Source of the DNA: Cryomorphaceae bacterium
GTDB lineage: Bacteria; Bacteroidota; Bacteroidia; Flavobacteriales; Schleiferiaceae
Assembly (NCBI GenBank): GCA_017858515.1
Contig: JAFMBM010000012.1
Span: 1 to 63,682 of the forward strand
DNA: 63,682 bases
Direction: 5' to 3'
Shown here in pieces: positions 43,125 to 52,418 of this stretch; the first letter of the stretch is position 1, and each line of letters begins with the position of its first letter. Position numbers and translations under genes: made by a program. The notes beneath the pieces were generated by a model, which searched no databases, was not told the origin of the DNA, and worked only from the letters and a program-made list of their open reading frames with translations.

Positions 43125-45290
43125 TTATAGGTTACTTAGGATGAACTGAGTCATTTTTTTGTAGAGGTGAAGACGTGTATTGCCTCCGTAGATGCCATGG
43201 TTTTTGTCTGGATAGATAAACTGTTCAAAATCTACATTTGACTTAATCAGAGCTTCAGTCATTCGCATAGAGTTCTGAACATGAACATTGTCATCTGCAC
43301 TTCCATGAATTAATAAATACTTCCCTGTCATCTTTGAAGTATGATTTATTGGAGAATTTTCGTCGTAGCCACCTTCATTATCTTTTGGTAGACCCATATA
43401 TCTCTCGGTGTAAATATTATCATAAAATCTCCAATTTGTTACGGGCGCTACCGCAATTCCTGTTGAATAAACATCCGCTCCTTTTGTTAGGCCTAAGCTA
43501 GACATATATCCTCCGTAACTCCAACCCCATATCCCAATACGCTCAGAGTCAACATAAGACAAAGAACCAAGATACTTGGCAAAGCCTATTTGATCCTCAA
43601 TTTCCAATTTCCCTAATTGGCCGTAGGTGCATTTTTTAAAGTCCCTTCCTCGAACTCCTGTTCCTCTGTTGTCTACAGATGCAATGATATAGCCTTTTTC
43701 CGCAAGCAAATGGTACCACATGGTATTAAAGCCATCGTATTCATCTTTCACCGTTTGAGATCCTGGTCCACCATAAACAAAAGTTAGCACTGGGTATTTT
43801 TTGTTTGGATCAAAATTGGAAGGTTTAATGATCCATGCACTCAGCTCAGATCCATTTATTTCCGGTCTAAAAAATTCTTTAGTACCCTTGTTATAGCCTT
43901 CTAAAGTGGATTTAAGGGATGTATTGTCCTCCAACACTCGGACTTTCTTAAGCTTTTTTACTTCAATTAATTCGTAAACCGGCGGTGTATTTACATTTTG
44001 ATAACTGTGAACGAAATAAGTCAATTGGGGATTAAAAGTGGCAGCATTCCAACCCGCTTGGGTTGATATCATTTTGGTTCCGCCTTTTAAGTCTCCGCTG
44101 TAAATACTTCTTTGATGAGCCAATTCTGTGCTAGTTCCTTGAAAATAAATTATTTTACGTTTTTCATCTAAGCCATAGAAAGACGTGATTTCCAAATTTA
44201 AAGGCGTAATAGACTTACACTGCTTTTCATTACAGAGATACAATTGATTCGTTCCAGCCTTATCTGAGTTGATGAGAAAATCTCCTTTTTCCATAAAATG
44301 CAAGACCTCAGGCAGTTCTATATATGCTTTGTCTTTCTCAGTGTAGATAATATTGGATTCGGAAAAATCAGAATTAAATCGAACTAAAGTCATTTCATTC
44401 TGAAGTCGATTTAAGCTTAATGCTACCAATTCATTGTTTTTAGTCCAATAAATCCTAGGGATATACTCAAATTCATTGGGTAAGGTTAGCTGTCTAGCCT
44501 CGCCGTCTATAGAGTAAATCCAGAGGCTAACTACTGAGTTATCTTCGCCTGCTTTCGGGTATTTGAACTCATCTCTAGCGGGATATAATTCTTGTCCGTA
44601 CACGTCCATTGAGAAAGTACGTACTTCACTTTCATCAAATTTTAGAAAGGCAATGTGCTTTCCATTCGGAGACCATTCAAAAGCTTGATCAAAGCTAAAC
44701 TCTTCTTCATATACCCAATCAGGTGTGCCGTTTATTATACCATTCCAACTTCCATCGTTGGTGATTTGAGTGAGCTGATCTGTTTTAAGGTCTTTAACAA
44801 ACAAATTATTCTCCATGGAATAAGCCACCTTATCGTCTACTGGAGAAAAAACAGCATTTCGAACGGGCTTTTCTGCAAGTTTGTGAAGGCTCGAATTAGG
44901 TCTATGATAGATAAAATTGATAGCCTTAGAAGAATGTCTGTAGATATTCTCCGTTTGCGTGGTAATTAAAATCCCCTCTTCGTCTGGACTGAATATGAAG
45001 TCATCGATTCCTTGGCTCAACTCCGGATGATTGCTTGAAGACAACAAAGTTTCTTCTAATTTGCCCGTTTGGAAAGAATAACGGTCTATTCTAGTTCCAG
45101 TGCCTTTACCAAAAGCAGCATAACTATTTCCATCTGCCATACCAGTGAAGCCATCTACACCTTTAGCGTAAAAGCGATAATATTTCCAGATGTCTTCTAA
45201 TTGAACTGATTTTACTTGGGCAAGTACAATTGAACTCGAGTAAACTGAAACAATCAGAACGAGTAAGTACTTTAAATTTCGTTTTGTCAT
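43125..45290 (-). CDS. S9 family dipeptidyl peptidase IV
   Basis: DPP-IV removes X-Pro or X-Ala dipeptides from peptide N termini. The 721-residue protein has a signal peptide ending SIVLAQ. An eight-bladed propeller follows with the N-terminus-binding double Glu in DWVYEEEFSFDQAFEWSP. The C-terminal alpha/beta hydrolase has nucleophile GWSYGGYMSS, catalytic Asp in HGSADDNVH and His in DKNHGIYGG. Length matches bacterial DPP-IV. It is periplasmic and feeds the POT transporter encoded just downstream. Confidence 0.95.
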   Translation of the reverse strand: MTKRNLKYLLVLIVSVYSSSIVLAQVKSVQLEDIWKYYRFYAKGVDGFTGMADGNSYAAFGKGTGTRIDRYSFQTGKLEETLLSSSNHPELSQGIDDFIFSPDEEGILITTQTENIYRHSSKAINFIYHRPNSSLHKLAEKPVRNAVFSPVDDKVAYSMENNLFVKDLKTDQLTQITNDGSWNGIINGTPDWVYEEEFSFDQAFEWSPNGKHIAFLKFDESEVRTFSMDVYGQELYPARDEFKYPKAGEDNSVVSLWIYSIDGEARQLTLPNEFEYIPRIYWTKNNELVALSLNRLQNEMTLVRFNSDFSESNIIYTEKDKAYIELPEVLHFMEKGDFLINSDKAGTNQLYLCNEKQCKSITPLNLEITSFYGLDEKRKIIYFQGTSTELAHQRSIYSGDLKGGTKMISTQAGWNAATFNPQLTYFVHSYQNVNTPPVYELIEVKKLKKVRVLEDNTSLKSTLEGYNKGTKEFFRPEINGSELSAWIIKPSNFDPNKKYPVLTFVYGGPGSQTVKDEYDGFNTMWYHLLAEKGYIIASVDNRGTGVRGRDFKKCTYGQLGKLEIEDQIGFAKYLGSLSYVDSERIGIWGWSYGGYMSSLGLTKGADVYSTGIAVAPVTNWRFYDNIYTERYMGLPKDNEGGYDENSPINHTSKMTGKYLLIHGSADDNVHVQNSMRMTEALIKSNVDFEQFIYPDKNHGIYGGNTRLHLYKKMTQFILSNL

Positions 45291-45295
45291 GAATG

Positions 45296-45303
45296 TATAT
45301 TTG
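45296..45303 (+). promoter_or_regulatory. -7 box of the FAD-linked oxidase gene
   Basis: TATATTTG matches TAnnTTTG exactly and ends 35 bases before the ATG at 45339. A convincing -33 TTG is missing. On the opposite strand a near-consensus TAGTTTCG-type box around 45312-45319 could serve the divergent DPP-IV gene. Confidence 0.45.
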
Positions 45304-45338
45304 CGGAGAGCCCGAAACTATAAAAAGAAATTCACTGT

Positions 45339-46745
45339 ATGCGATTTAATCCACTCGAGAGTACACAAATAAATTCTCTTAGAGCTGAAATCCCCGAACT
45401 TGAAATCCATTTCGATGATCAAACAAGAGTTGATTATGGTCATGATTATACCGAGGATTTCTCATTTCCACCCGATTTGGTTGCTAAGCCAAGAACTACT
45501 TCGGAAATATCCAAACTGTTAAAATGGTGCAATGAAAATAGAATACCCATTACTCCACGAGGCGCAGGAACAGGATTAAGCGGTGCCGCATTAGCGGTAG
45601 AAAGAGGAGTTTGTTTAAGCATGGAGTATTTTAATAAGATCATTCAGATCGATAAAGCAAATCTTCAAGCGACTGTAGAACCCGGTGTAATAAATCAGGT
45701 TTTTCACGATGCCTGTAAGGCAGAAGGATTATTTTACCCTCCAGATCCATCTAGCTGGGGAAGCTCTTTCTTAGGAGGCAACTTAGCTTTAAATGCTGGT
45801 GGTCCTAAGGCTGTTAAATACGGAGTAACCAATGCGTACGTACTCAATTTGGAAGTAGTTCTTCCAAATGGAGAGATAATTTGGACGGGCGCAAACACCT
45901 TAAAAAACTCCACAGGATATAATATTACCCAACTTATGGTTGGAAGTGAGGGCACTTTAGGAATTATAACTAAGGCGGTTTTTCGATTGCTTCCCTATCC
46001 AAAGTTGAAGATGTTAATGCTGGTTTCTTTTAGATCTGCCGAGAAAGCTTGTGAAAGTGTTTCAGCTATTTTTAGAGAAGGAATCACCCCCTGTGCTGTA
46101 GAGTTTATGGAAAGAGATGCTATTGAGTATACGCAAGAATTTGTTAAAGATGCTCCCATCCAACTTAAACCAGAGACACAAGCTCACTTGCTCATCGAAG
46201 TAGATGGAAATGAACAAGAACAATTATTCAAAGATTGCGAAAGGATAAATGAAATCTTGGAGCAATTTGACGCAGATGAAATTCTATTTGCTGAAACTGA
46301 AAAAGAGCAGGCTGCTCTTTGGAAGTTGAGAAGGAGAGTAGGGGAGGCCGTTAAATCCCATTCGATCTATAAAGAAGAAGATACCGTTGTACCAAGAGCG
46401 GCATTGGCAACTTTGCTAAAAGGGGTCAAAGAGATAGGAAAGAATTACGGATTTAAAAGTGTGTGTTACGGCCATGCAGGTGACGGAAATTTGCATGTGA
46501 ATATTTTAAAAGGTGATTTGACAGAAGAGCAGTGGAATGTCTCTCTGAAAAGGGGAATTCGCGAAATATTTGAGCTTTGCGTGAGCCTTGGAGGCACTTT
46601 AAGTGGTGAACATGGGGTCGGTTGGGTACAAAAAGAATATCTCGATATTGTTTTTTCTCCAGCGGCTATAGAGATACAAAAGGCTGTAAAAGCGGCATTT
46701 GATCCCAATGGGATCCTAAATCCGGGAAAGATTTTTCCAGATTAA
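45339..46745 (+). CDS. FAD-linked oxidase (GlcD/D-lactate dehydrogenase type)
   Basis: The 468-residue enzyme has the PCMH-type FAD-binding domain with ITPRGAGTGLSGAALA and LGGNLALNAGGPKAVKYG, then a vanillyl-alcohol-oxidase-like C-terminal domain with YGHAGDGNLHVNI and GGTLSGEHGVGWVQK. These fit glycolate oxidase subunit D and D-lactate dehydrogenase; sequence alone does not tell which 2-hydroxyacid is used. No GlcE or GlcF partners are nearby, which favours a single-subunit D-lactate dehydrogenase type. It stands as a single gene divergent from DPP-IV. Confidence 0.87.
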   Translation: MRFNPLESTQINSLRAEIPELEIHFDDQTRVDYGHDYTEDFSFPPDLVAKPRTTSEISKLLKWCNENRIPITPRGAGTGLSGAALAVERGVCLSMEYFNKIIQIDKANLQATVEPGVINQVFHDACKAEGLFYPPDPSSWGSSFLGGNLALNAGGPKAVKYGVTNAYVLNLEVVLPNGEIIWTGANTLKNSTGYNITQLMVGSEGTLGIITKAVFRLLPYPKLKMLMLVSFRSAEKACESVSAIFREGITPCAVEFMERDAIEYTQEFVKDAPIQLKPETQAHLLIEVDGNEQEQLFKDCERINEILEQFDADEILFAETEKEQAALWKLRRRVGEAVKSHSIYKEEDTVVPRAALATLLKGVKEIGKNYGFKSVCYGHAGDGNLHVNILKGDLTEEQWNVSLKRGIREIFELCVSLGGTLSGEHGVGWVQKEYLDIVFSPAAIEIQKAVKAAFDPNGILNPGKIFPD

Positions 46746-46780
46746 TAAAATTAAATCAACAATAGTTTGGGTAAGAGTGC

Positions 46781-46808
46781 TTGGGTAATATCTAAGGCTT
46801 TATATTTG
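46781..46808 (+). promoter_or_regulatory. Promoter of secDF
   Basis: TTG at 46781-46783 and TATATTTG at 46801-46808, 17 bases apart, fit the Bacteroidota promoter consensus. The ATG at 46846 lies 37 bases after the box, leaving a leader of about 30 bases that includes a run of A. Confidence 0.65.
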
Positions 46809-46845
46809 CCCGTTCATAAAAAAACCTTACCAAATCGGGTAAATA

Positions 46846-49800
46846 ATGCAGAATAAGGGAGTTATAAGGCTCTTTGCCATAGTTTTTGCTTTGGCATGCT
46901 TGTATCAGTTGTCCTTTACATGGGTAACTCGCGGAGTTGAGAGTGACGCAAGAGAATACGCGCAGGGAGATAGTGAGAAAGAAAAGGCCTACCTAGATAG
47001 TGTAGCCAATCAGAATGTGTATAACATTCTAATTGACGAGCTTACCTATTCAGAGGTGAAGGAGAAAGAGATCAATTTAGGTCTCGATTTACGTGGCGGA
47101 ATGAATGTGATTCTAGAGGTTTCCGTTAAGGATATCTTGAAATCACTTTCAAATAATAGCCGTAAGCCTACCTTCTTATTGGCTCTTGAAAATACGGATA
47201 AAGTTCAAAAGGATAGTCAAGATGATTATCTGACCACTTTCTTTGAAGAATTCAGTAAACTGAATACCGAAGGAACGCCTTTGAGCGATCCATCTTTGTT
47301 TGGCAATAAGAATATGAGTGAAATTGTTGGTTTTAATGCCAGCGATGAAATCATAAGAGAAGAATTGCGTCAGCAAGTGGATGCGGCGGTAGGCAATGTC
47401 TACACTGTATTGCGTGCTCGTATCGACCAATTCGGTGTTGTTCAACCCAATATTCAGCGTCTCGAGAACTCGGGTAGAATTCTTATTGAATTGCCCGGAG
47501 TAAAGGATCCAGACCGTGTGAAGAAGCTTTTACAGAGTACTGCGGAGTTAGAATTCTGGGGTCTATACGAAGGAGCAGAAGTCTTGGGTTTTCTAAACTT
47601 AGCCAACGAAAAGCTTAAGACAATAGTACCCAATCCAAGAGCTGGAAAAGAAAGTTCAGATCTTGCTTCGGACGAGAGTGACAAAACAGATATTCTTGCC
47701 ATTGAAGCCGTTTCTGATTCTACTAGTTCAGATTCTACTGATGCAGATATTGCTTCAAATGAATCTTCTGAAGCGGATAGTTTGGGTTTAGGGGATTTTA
47801 ATCCACTTTTCGAGGTATTCGTTCCGAACTACAATTTTGAAGCTAATAATACCAATCCGGGTCCTATAGTGGGGTATACTTTGGTAAAGGATACTGGAAA
47901 GGTGAATATGTATCTCAGAATGCCGCAGGTTCGCGCACTTTTAGGAGCTGAAATGCGCTACGCCCGATTTGTTTGGACTGCTAAGGCAGATGAGAATAAG
48001 CTTCTTTATTTACTTGCATTAAAAGGAAATAGAGATAATACTCCCGAATTGGATGGAGATGTGGTAGTAGATGCAAGCCAAGATTTCGATGAAATGGCTC
48101 GTCCTATCGTGCGCATGCAGATGAATGCAATTGGAGCTCAAAAATGGCAGGCGCTTACAAGAGAAGCTTCGAGCCAAGAGCCAAAAAGAAGTGTAGCCGT
48201 TGTTTTAGATAACTATGCATACAGCTTCCCAGTCGTTCAGAATGAAATTCCAGGCGGTAACACCCAAATTTCAGGAAACTTTACCATTGATGAGGCACAA
48301 GATTTAGCCAACATCTTGAAAGCGGGTAAACTCCCTGCTCCTGCAAGAATAATCCAAGCTGACATTGTTGGTCCTTCTTTGGGTCAAGAGGCCATCAGTG
48401 CTGGATTGTGGTCGTTTATTGTGGCTATGCTAGTTGTTTTAGCCTATATGATTTTCTATTACAACCAAGCAGGTGTTGTTAGCAATATTGCTTTGCTTGT
48501 GAATATGTTCTTCATTTTTGGAGTTTTAGCGTCACTTCAAGCTGTTTTAACTCTTCCTGGTATTGCAGGTATCGTATTGACCATCGGTATGGCGGTGGAT
48601 GCAAACGTTCTTATTTATGAGCGTATTCGTGAAGAATTGACTAATGGTAAAGGTTTACGTCTGGCAGTTAGCGATGGATTTGGAAATGCATTGAGCTCAA
48701 TTATAGATGCCAACGTAACCACTCTTCTAACAGGTATAATTCTCTATATTTTTGGAACTGGCCCTATCAGAGGTTTTGCGACTACCTTGATAATCGGTAT
48801 TCTAACTTCTCTTTTCTGTGCAATTTTCATTACCCGATTGATTATCGAATGGAGGTTGGATAAAAAGAAGAGCATGAGATTCTCTAGCAAAATGACAGAG
48901 AATTTATTCAAGAATGTAAATATTAACTTCTTGGGAATGCGCAAGAAGGCGTATATTTTCTCTAGTATTGTTATACTCGTTGGTGTTGGGTCTCTTTTAA
49001 CTAGAGGACTGAATTTTGGAGTAGATTTCGTGGGAGGAAGGACTTACCAAGTGCGTTTTGATCAACCAGTGAATACCCAAGAAATTCGTACCACTTTATC
49101 AGACTTATTTATCGATGAGAATGGAAATGGGGTTACTCCAGAAGTAAAAACGATTGGCAGTGAGAATCAAGTAGTAATTACTACCAAGTACAAAGTTTCA
49201 GAAGCTGGATTTGAAGTAGAACAAGAAATTCAAGAGATAGTATATCAAGGATGCTCTAAATTTTATGCTCAGGAAATGAGTAAAGAGGACTTCCTTAACG
49301 ACGATACTGCTTTTGGTCTTATGTCTGAACGTCAGGTGGGTCCTACGATAGCTGATGACATTAAAAAGTCGGCGTTTTGGGCTATTGTGTTCTCGCTCAT
49401 TATCATCTTCCTCTATATCTTGATTCGATTTAGTCGTTGGCAGTTTAGCTTAGGTGCTGTTGCCGCTACAGCTCATGATGTACTTATTGTATTGAGTATA
49501 TTCTCAATTGGATATGGTTTCTTACCGTTTAGTCTTGAAATAGACCAAGCCTTTATTGCGGCTATCTTAACCGTTATTGGTTATTCTCTGAATGATACAG
49601 TGGTTGTATTCGACCGAATTCGTGAGTACTTCAGAACGCATAACAAGAGAAAAGATATCGTTCCTTTAGTAAATGAAGCGTTGAACCAAACACTTAGTCG
49701 TACGTTAAATACCTCGCTTACTACCCTTGTAGTTATGTTGGTGATATTTATTTGGGGTGGTGATAATATCCGTGGTTTTATGTTCGCTATGCTAATTGGT

Positions 49801-49890
49801 ATTCTAGTTGGTACTTATTCCTCTTTATTTATTGCTTCACCAATCATGGTTGATACTCTTAAAAAGAGCAAGGAAGATCCAAAAGAATAA
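46846..49890 (+). CDS. secDF: Fused protein translocase subunit SecDF
   Basis: SecDF uses the proton gradient to help protein export after SecYEG. The 1014 residues fuse SecD and SecF, as usual in Bacteroidota. The SecD half has LGLDLRGGMNVILEV, the P1 head domain, and TIGMAVDANVLIYERIREE. The SecF half, from about residue 690, has NFGVDFVGGRTYQVRF and VIGYSLNDTVVVFDRIREYF. Residues about 266-317 are a Ser/Asp/Glu-rich low-complexity insertion in the periplasmic head, a variable feature of the phylum. Twelve membrane helices are visible. Confidence 0.96.
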   Translation: MQNKGVIRLFAIVFALACLYQLSFTWVTRGVESDAREYAQGDSEKEKAYLDSVANQNVYNILIDELTYSEVKEKEINLGLDLRGGMNVILEVSVKDILKSLSNNSRKPTFLLALENTDKVQKDSQDDYLTTFFEEFSKLNTEGTPLSDPSLFGNKNMSEIVGFNASDEIIREELRQQVDAAVGNVYTVLRARIDQFGVVQPNIQRLENSGRILIELPGVKDPDRVKKLLQSTAELEFWGLYEGAEVLGFLNLANEKLKTIVPNPRAGKESSDLASDESDKTDILAIEAVSDSTSSDSTDADIASNESSEADSLGLGDFNPLFEVFVPNYNFEANNTNPGPIVGYTLVKDTGKVNMYLRMPQVRALLGAEMRYARFVWTAKADENKLLYLLALKGNRDNTPELDGDVVVDASQDFDEMARPIVRMQMNAIGAQKWQALTREASSQEPKRSVAVVLDNYAYSFPVVQNEIPGGNTQISGNFTIDEAQDLANILKAGKLPAPARIIQADIVGPSLGQEAISAGLWSFIVAMLVVLAYMIFYYNQAGVVSNIALLVNMFFIFGVLASLQAVLTLPGIAGIVLTIGMAVDANVLIYERIREELTNGKGLRLAVSDGFGNALSSIIDANVTTLLTGIILYIFGTGPIRGFATTLIIGILTSLFCAIFITRLIIEWRLDKKKSMRFSSKMTENLFKNVNINFLGMRKKAYIFSSIVILVGVGSLLTRGLNFGVDFVGGRTYQVRFDQPVNTQEIRTTLSDLFIDENGNGVTPEVKTIGSENQVVITTKYKVSEAGFEVEQEIQEIVYQGCSKFYAQEMSKEDFLNDDTAFGLMSERQVGPTIADDIKKSAFWAIVFSLIIIFLYILIRFSRWQFSLGAVAATAHDVLIVLSIFSIGYGFLPFSLEIDQAFIAAILTVIGYSLNDTVVVFDRIREYFRTHNKRKDIVPLVNEALNQTLSRTLNTSLTTLVVMLVIFIWGGDNIRGFMFAMLIGILVGTYSSLFIASPIMVDTLKKSKEDPKE

Positions 49891-49918
49891 TGAAAAGAAA
49901 ATAGACTTAGTATATTTT

Positions 49919-49944
49919 AAACCCGACTTTGGTCGGGTTTTTTT
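49919..49944 (+). terminator. Rho-independent terminator of secDF
   Basis: AAACCCGAC pairs with GTCGGGTTT around a TTTG loop, followed by a T run. It lies about 30 bases after the secDF stop. Confidence 0.9.
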
Positions 49945-50334
49945 ATGCCTTATAGTTTAATATCCCATTCCAGCTTCGAATCTTTATCCTTCATAGTGCA
50001 ACGGATCTTTAATTGAGATCTGAACGATATATCCAAGTTGCCAGTGAATTCCAGAAAGTGCTGTAGGCCCGTATTTAATAGCAAGTTAACCCTTTATACT
50101 TTCGTCTGTTTTTGAGTGAGGGCTGCTGATCATATAGGGGTTCTTTATAACAATCTTTATTTTGAATGGTGAAGGAATAATTCAAAAGTGGTTTGCTGTA
50201 AATTGAAAAATAGCGACAAGGAGGATCTGGCTTAATTAGGTTTTTTCTGAAAGGAAAACGTATAATTAGGAGAGATAATTGAGGGGGTGCCTTATGGATA
50301 CTAAAACGAGGGAGGATAAAAATCATTTAAACCA
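49945..50334. other. Intergenic region with no recognised gene
   Basis: This 390-base gap separates secDF and the convergent histidine kinase gene. An 83-codon minus-strand frame at 50075-50326 has no motif, an odd composition and no promoter box. I see no structured RNA or repeat. Confidence 0.5.
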
Positions 50335-52269
50335 TTATCTTTTAAAAATCAGCATTGCCTCCGTCCCTCTTTGTTCTATGGGTTTAAGAACTAGTTCTAT
50401 AGAATTGGCAATACAGTATTCTTTACAGATTAAAAGACCTAATCCGGTTCCTTGTTCACCGGTTGTGCCCCTTTGACTTACGATCATTTGACTATCATTC
50501 AGATTGTCAATTACTTCTTGTGAAATCCCAACTCCAGTATCTCGAATTACAACAACAGGCTGGCCAGAATTATCCGAGTAACAATCAATGAAAATGGCGG
50601 AATTCTCCATCGAGAATTTAATGGCATTGTGGAGAAGGTTTCTGAGAACAATCCCAAGATGCTGTCGGTCACTTTGAATATCGATGGAAGAAACTTCGGT
50701 AGAAAAAACCAGTTTCACATTCTTATTGCTTGCGGTTTTTTGCATTGAAGAAACACATTCGCGAAGAATCTTTTTTAAATCGATATTCTCAGGTTTAGGA
50801 TTGATTCCTTGCAATTGATTACGAGACCATTTGAGTAATTGATCTGTATTGCGGTACATGGTTTCAATACTGTTCGCGAGATTGGGCAACATTTCCCAGA
50901 ATTCAGTTTTCTTAATATGACCTTGTACGAGCAATTCAAAAAAGTCTTTCAGCGCTAGGCTTGGTCCTCGCAAATCATGCGATATCACGGTAAAGAGCCT
51001 ATCTTTTTCTAGATTTCCCCTCTCCAGCTTCATAGCAATGGTCTCAAGCTCCTGATTTCTTGATTCAATTTCTTTATTCTGATTTACGATTACCCGATAT
51101 TGTTCTCGCAAACGCTCGCTCAAGTCGCGATGACTTTTCCATAAACTCAACAGAAGTAGGATGATTAGAACCGATGCACTTAGTCCTAAAATGAGAAATT
51201 TATTTTCTAAGGTTTCATTATCAAGTTCACTCTTAAGTAGATTGATTTTTAATTCTCGTCGCCTTTCATCTACTAACCTATATTGACTTTGATTCGTCGT
51301 TTCAGCATCATGACTTTCAAGTATTTTGTTGACACTGTCGCGTTTTAGTAAATTGTTTAAGCTTTGCTTATAGTCACCATTGTATCTGCTCAATTTCGAA
51401 TGGAAATAGTAGTAGGTTCTAAACGAACTCAATAAAATCTCATAAGAATAGGCGTCTTTCTTTATGTATTCTAGCGCTTTGGCTATACTGTCTGCCGTTA
51501 AAAGCAATTCATCATACAAGTTCTGCTTCAGGTATATATCCCCCAATTGAGAATAGGTATTCAATAAATTGGCGTATTCTTTAGTGGCTCTGGAAATTTT
51601 TAAATCTTGTTGAAGCAATTGAACTCCTTTTGCCGTATCTCCTTTCGCTACATACAACCACCCTAAATTACCTGTAAGAATCCCCTTCCAAACTTCAACA
51701 TTGAAATTGATGGCTTCGTTATAGGCCTTCATAAAATACTTCTCAGCTAGCTCTAGTTCGCCCTCATGTTCATAGGATAGCGCAAGAATATTCCAGGCAT
51801 TAAGCGATTCATTTTTGGTCAGTATGCTATCGCTTACCCCAACCAAATACCGATTCATATGCCTTTTAGCTTGCAAATAATTACCCGTAAAATAATATCC
51901 TTCTCCCAACCGGTAGTCAGCGAACTTCGAATAATAGAGAGGAAGATCGTCTTTAAAAACAAGGAATTCAGCAATTAAACTCCAAAATCGATCAAGAGTT
52001 TTTTTAGATCGAAAGACACGGTATATATGATCAAAATGCTTGCGCATTGTACGCTGCTCTCCAAGTGAATACGGGTCTATTATCCTATATAAATCTAGTA
52101 TATCATGATTGAAATTTGCTTCGGGTTGTTCAAGTATATGCTCAAAGCAGCTATTGAGAAATGGTAGGAGACTGTCCTGCTCAATGGCCTTCTCAGTCAT
52201 CTGTCTGAGCTCTTTTGTTATGTGAGCAGATCCAAAGAAAGGGAATACGAAAACCAATGCAAATAGCAT
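50335..52269 (-). CDS. TPR-containing membrane sensor histidine kinase
   Basis: The protein of 644 residues (from ATG at 52269) has an exported N-terminal part with several TPR-like repeats (about residues 100-310). One membrane helix (FLILGLSASVLIILLLLSLW) near residue 370 and a coiled coil follow, then HisKA with the phospho-acceptor His in FTVISHDLRGPS and HATPase_c with HNAIKF (N box), RDTGVGIS (G1) and GTGLGLLICKEY (G2). TPR kinases of this build are common in Bacteroidota. No response regulator is adjacent. The start is uncertain: in-frame TTG codons up to 52320 would add basic residues before the signal peptide, but an imperfect -7 box TAATATTTG near 52318-52326 argues against the longest one. 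Confidence 0.88.
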   Translation of the reverse strand: MLFALVFVFPFFGSAHITKELRQMTEKAIEQDSLLPFLNSCFEHILEQPEANFNHDILDLYRIIDPYSLGEQRTMRKHFDHIYRVFRSKKTLDRFWSLIAEFLVFKDDLPLYYSKFADYRLGEGYYFTGNYLQAKRHMNRYLVGVSDSILTKNESLNAWNILALSYEHEGELELAEKYFMKAYNEAINFNVEVWKGILTGNLGWLYVAKGDTAKGVQLLQQDLKISRATKEYANLLNTYSQLGDIYLKQNLYDELLLTADSIAKALEYIKKDAYSYEILLSSFRTYYYFHSKLSRYNGDYKQSLNNLLKRDSVNKILESHDAETTNQSQYRLVDERRRELKINLLKSELDNETLENKFLILGLSASVLIILLLLSLWKSHRDLSERLREQYRVIVNQNKEIESRNQELETIAMKLERGNLEKDRLFTVISHDLRGPSLALKDFFELLVQGHIKKTEFWEMLPNLANSIETMYRNTDQLLKWSRNQLQGINPKPENIDLKKILRECVSSMQKTASNKNVKLVFSTEVSSIDIQSDRQHLGIVLRNLLHNAIKFSMENSAIFIDCYSDNSGQPVVVIRDTGVGISQEVIDNLNDSQMIVSQRGTTGEQGTGLGLLICKEYCIANSIELVLKPIEQRGTEAMLIFKR

Positions 52270-52418
52270 CGCCTTTTTTCCCCGATTCAATCGATTCAAT
52301 TCCCTTTCTTTCAAACCCAAATATTAGTCTGCAATAATAGAAGGTAATTCATAAGTAATCAATGGCTTATTACTCTTATGCTAAATTTTTATATAATTGA
52401 TTTTTCCATACTCATTTC

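Noticed and set aside
50075..50326. 83-codon minus-strand frame after secDF
   Set aside because: Composition is not protein-like, no motif, and no promoter; probably chance.
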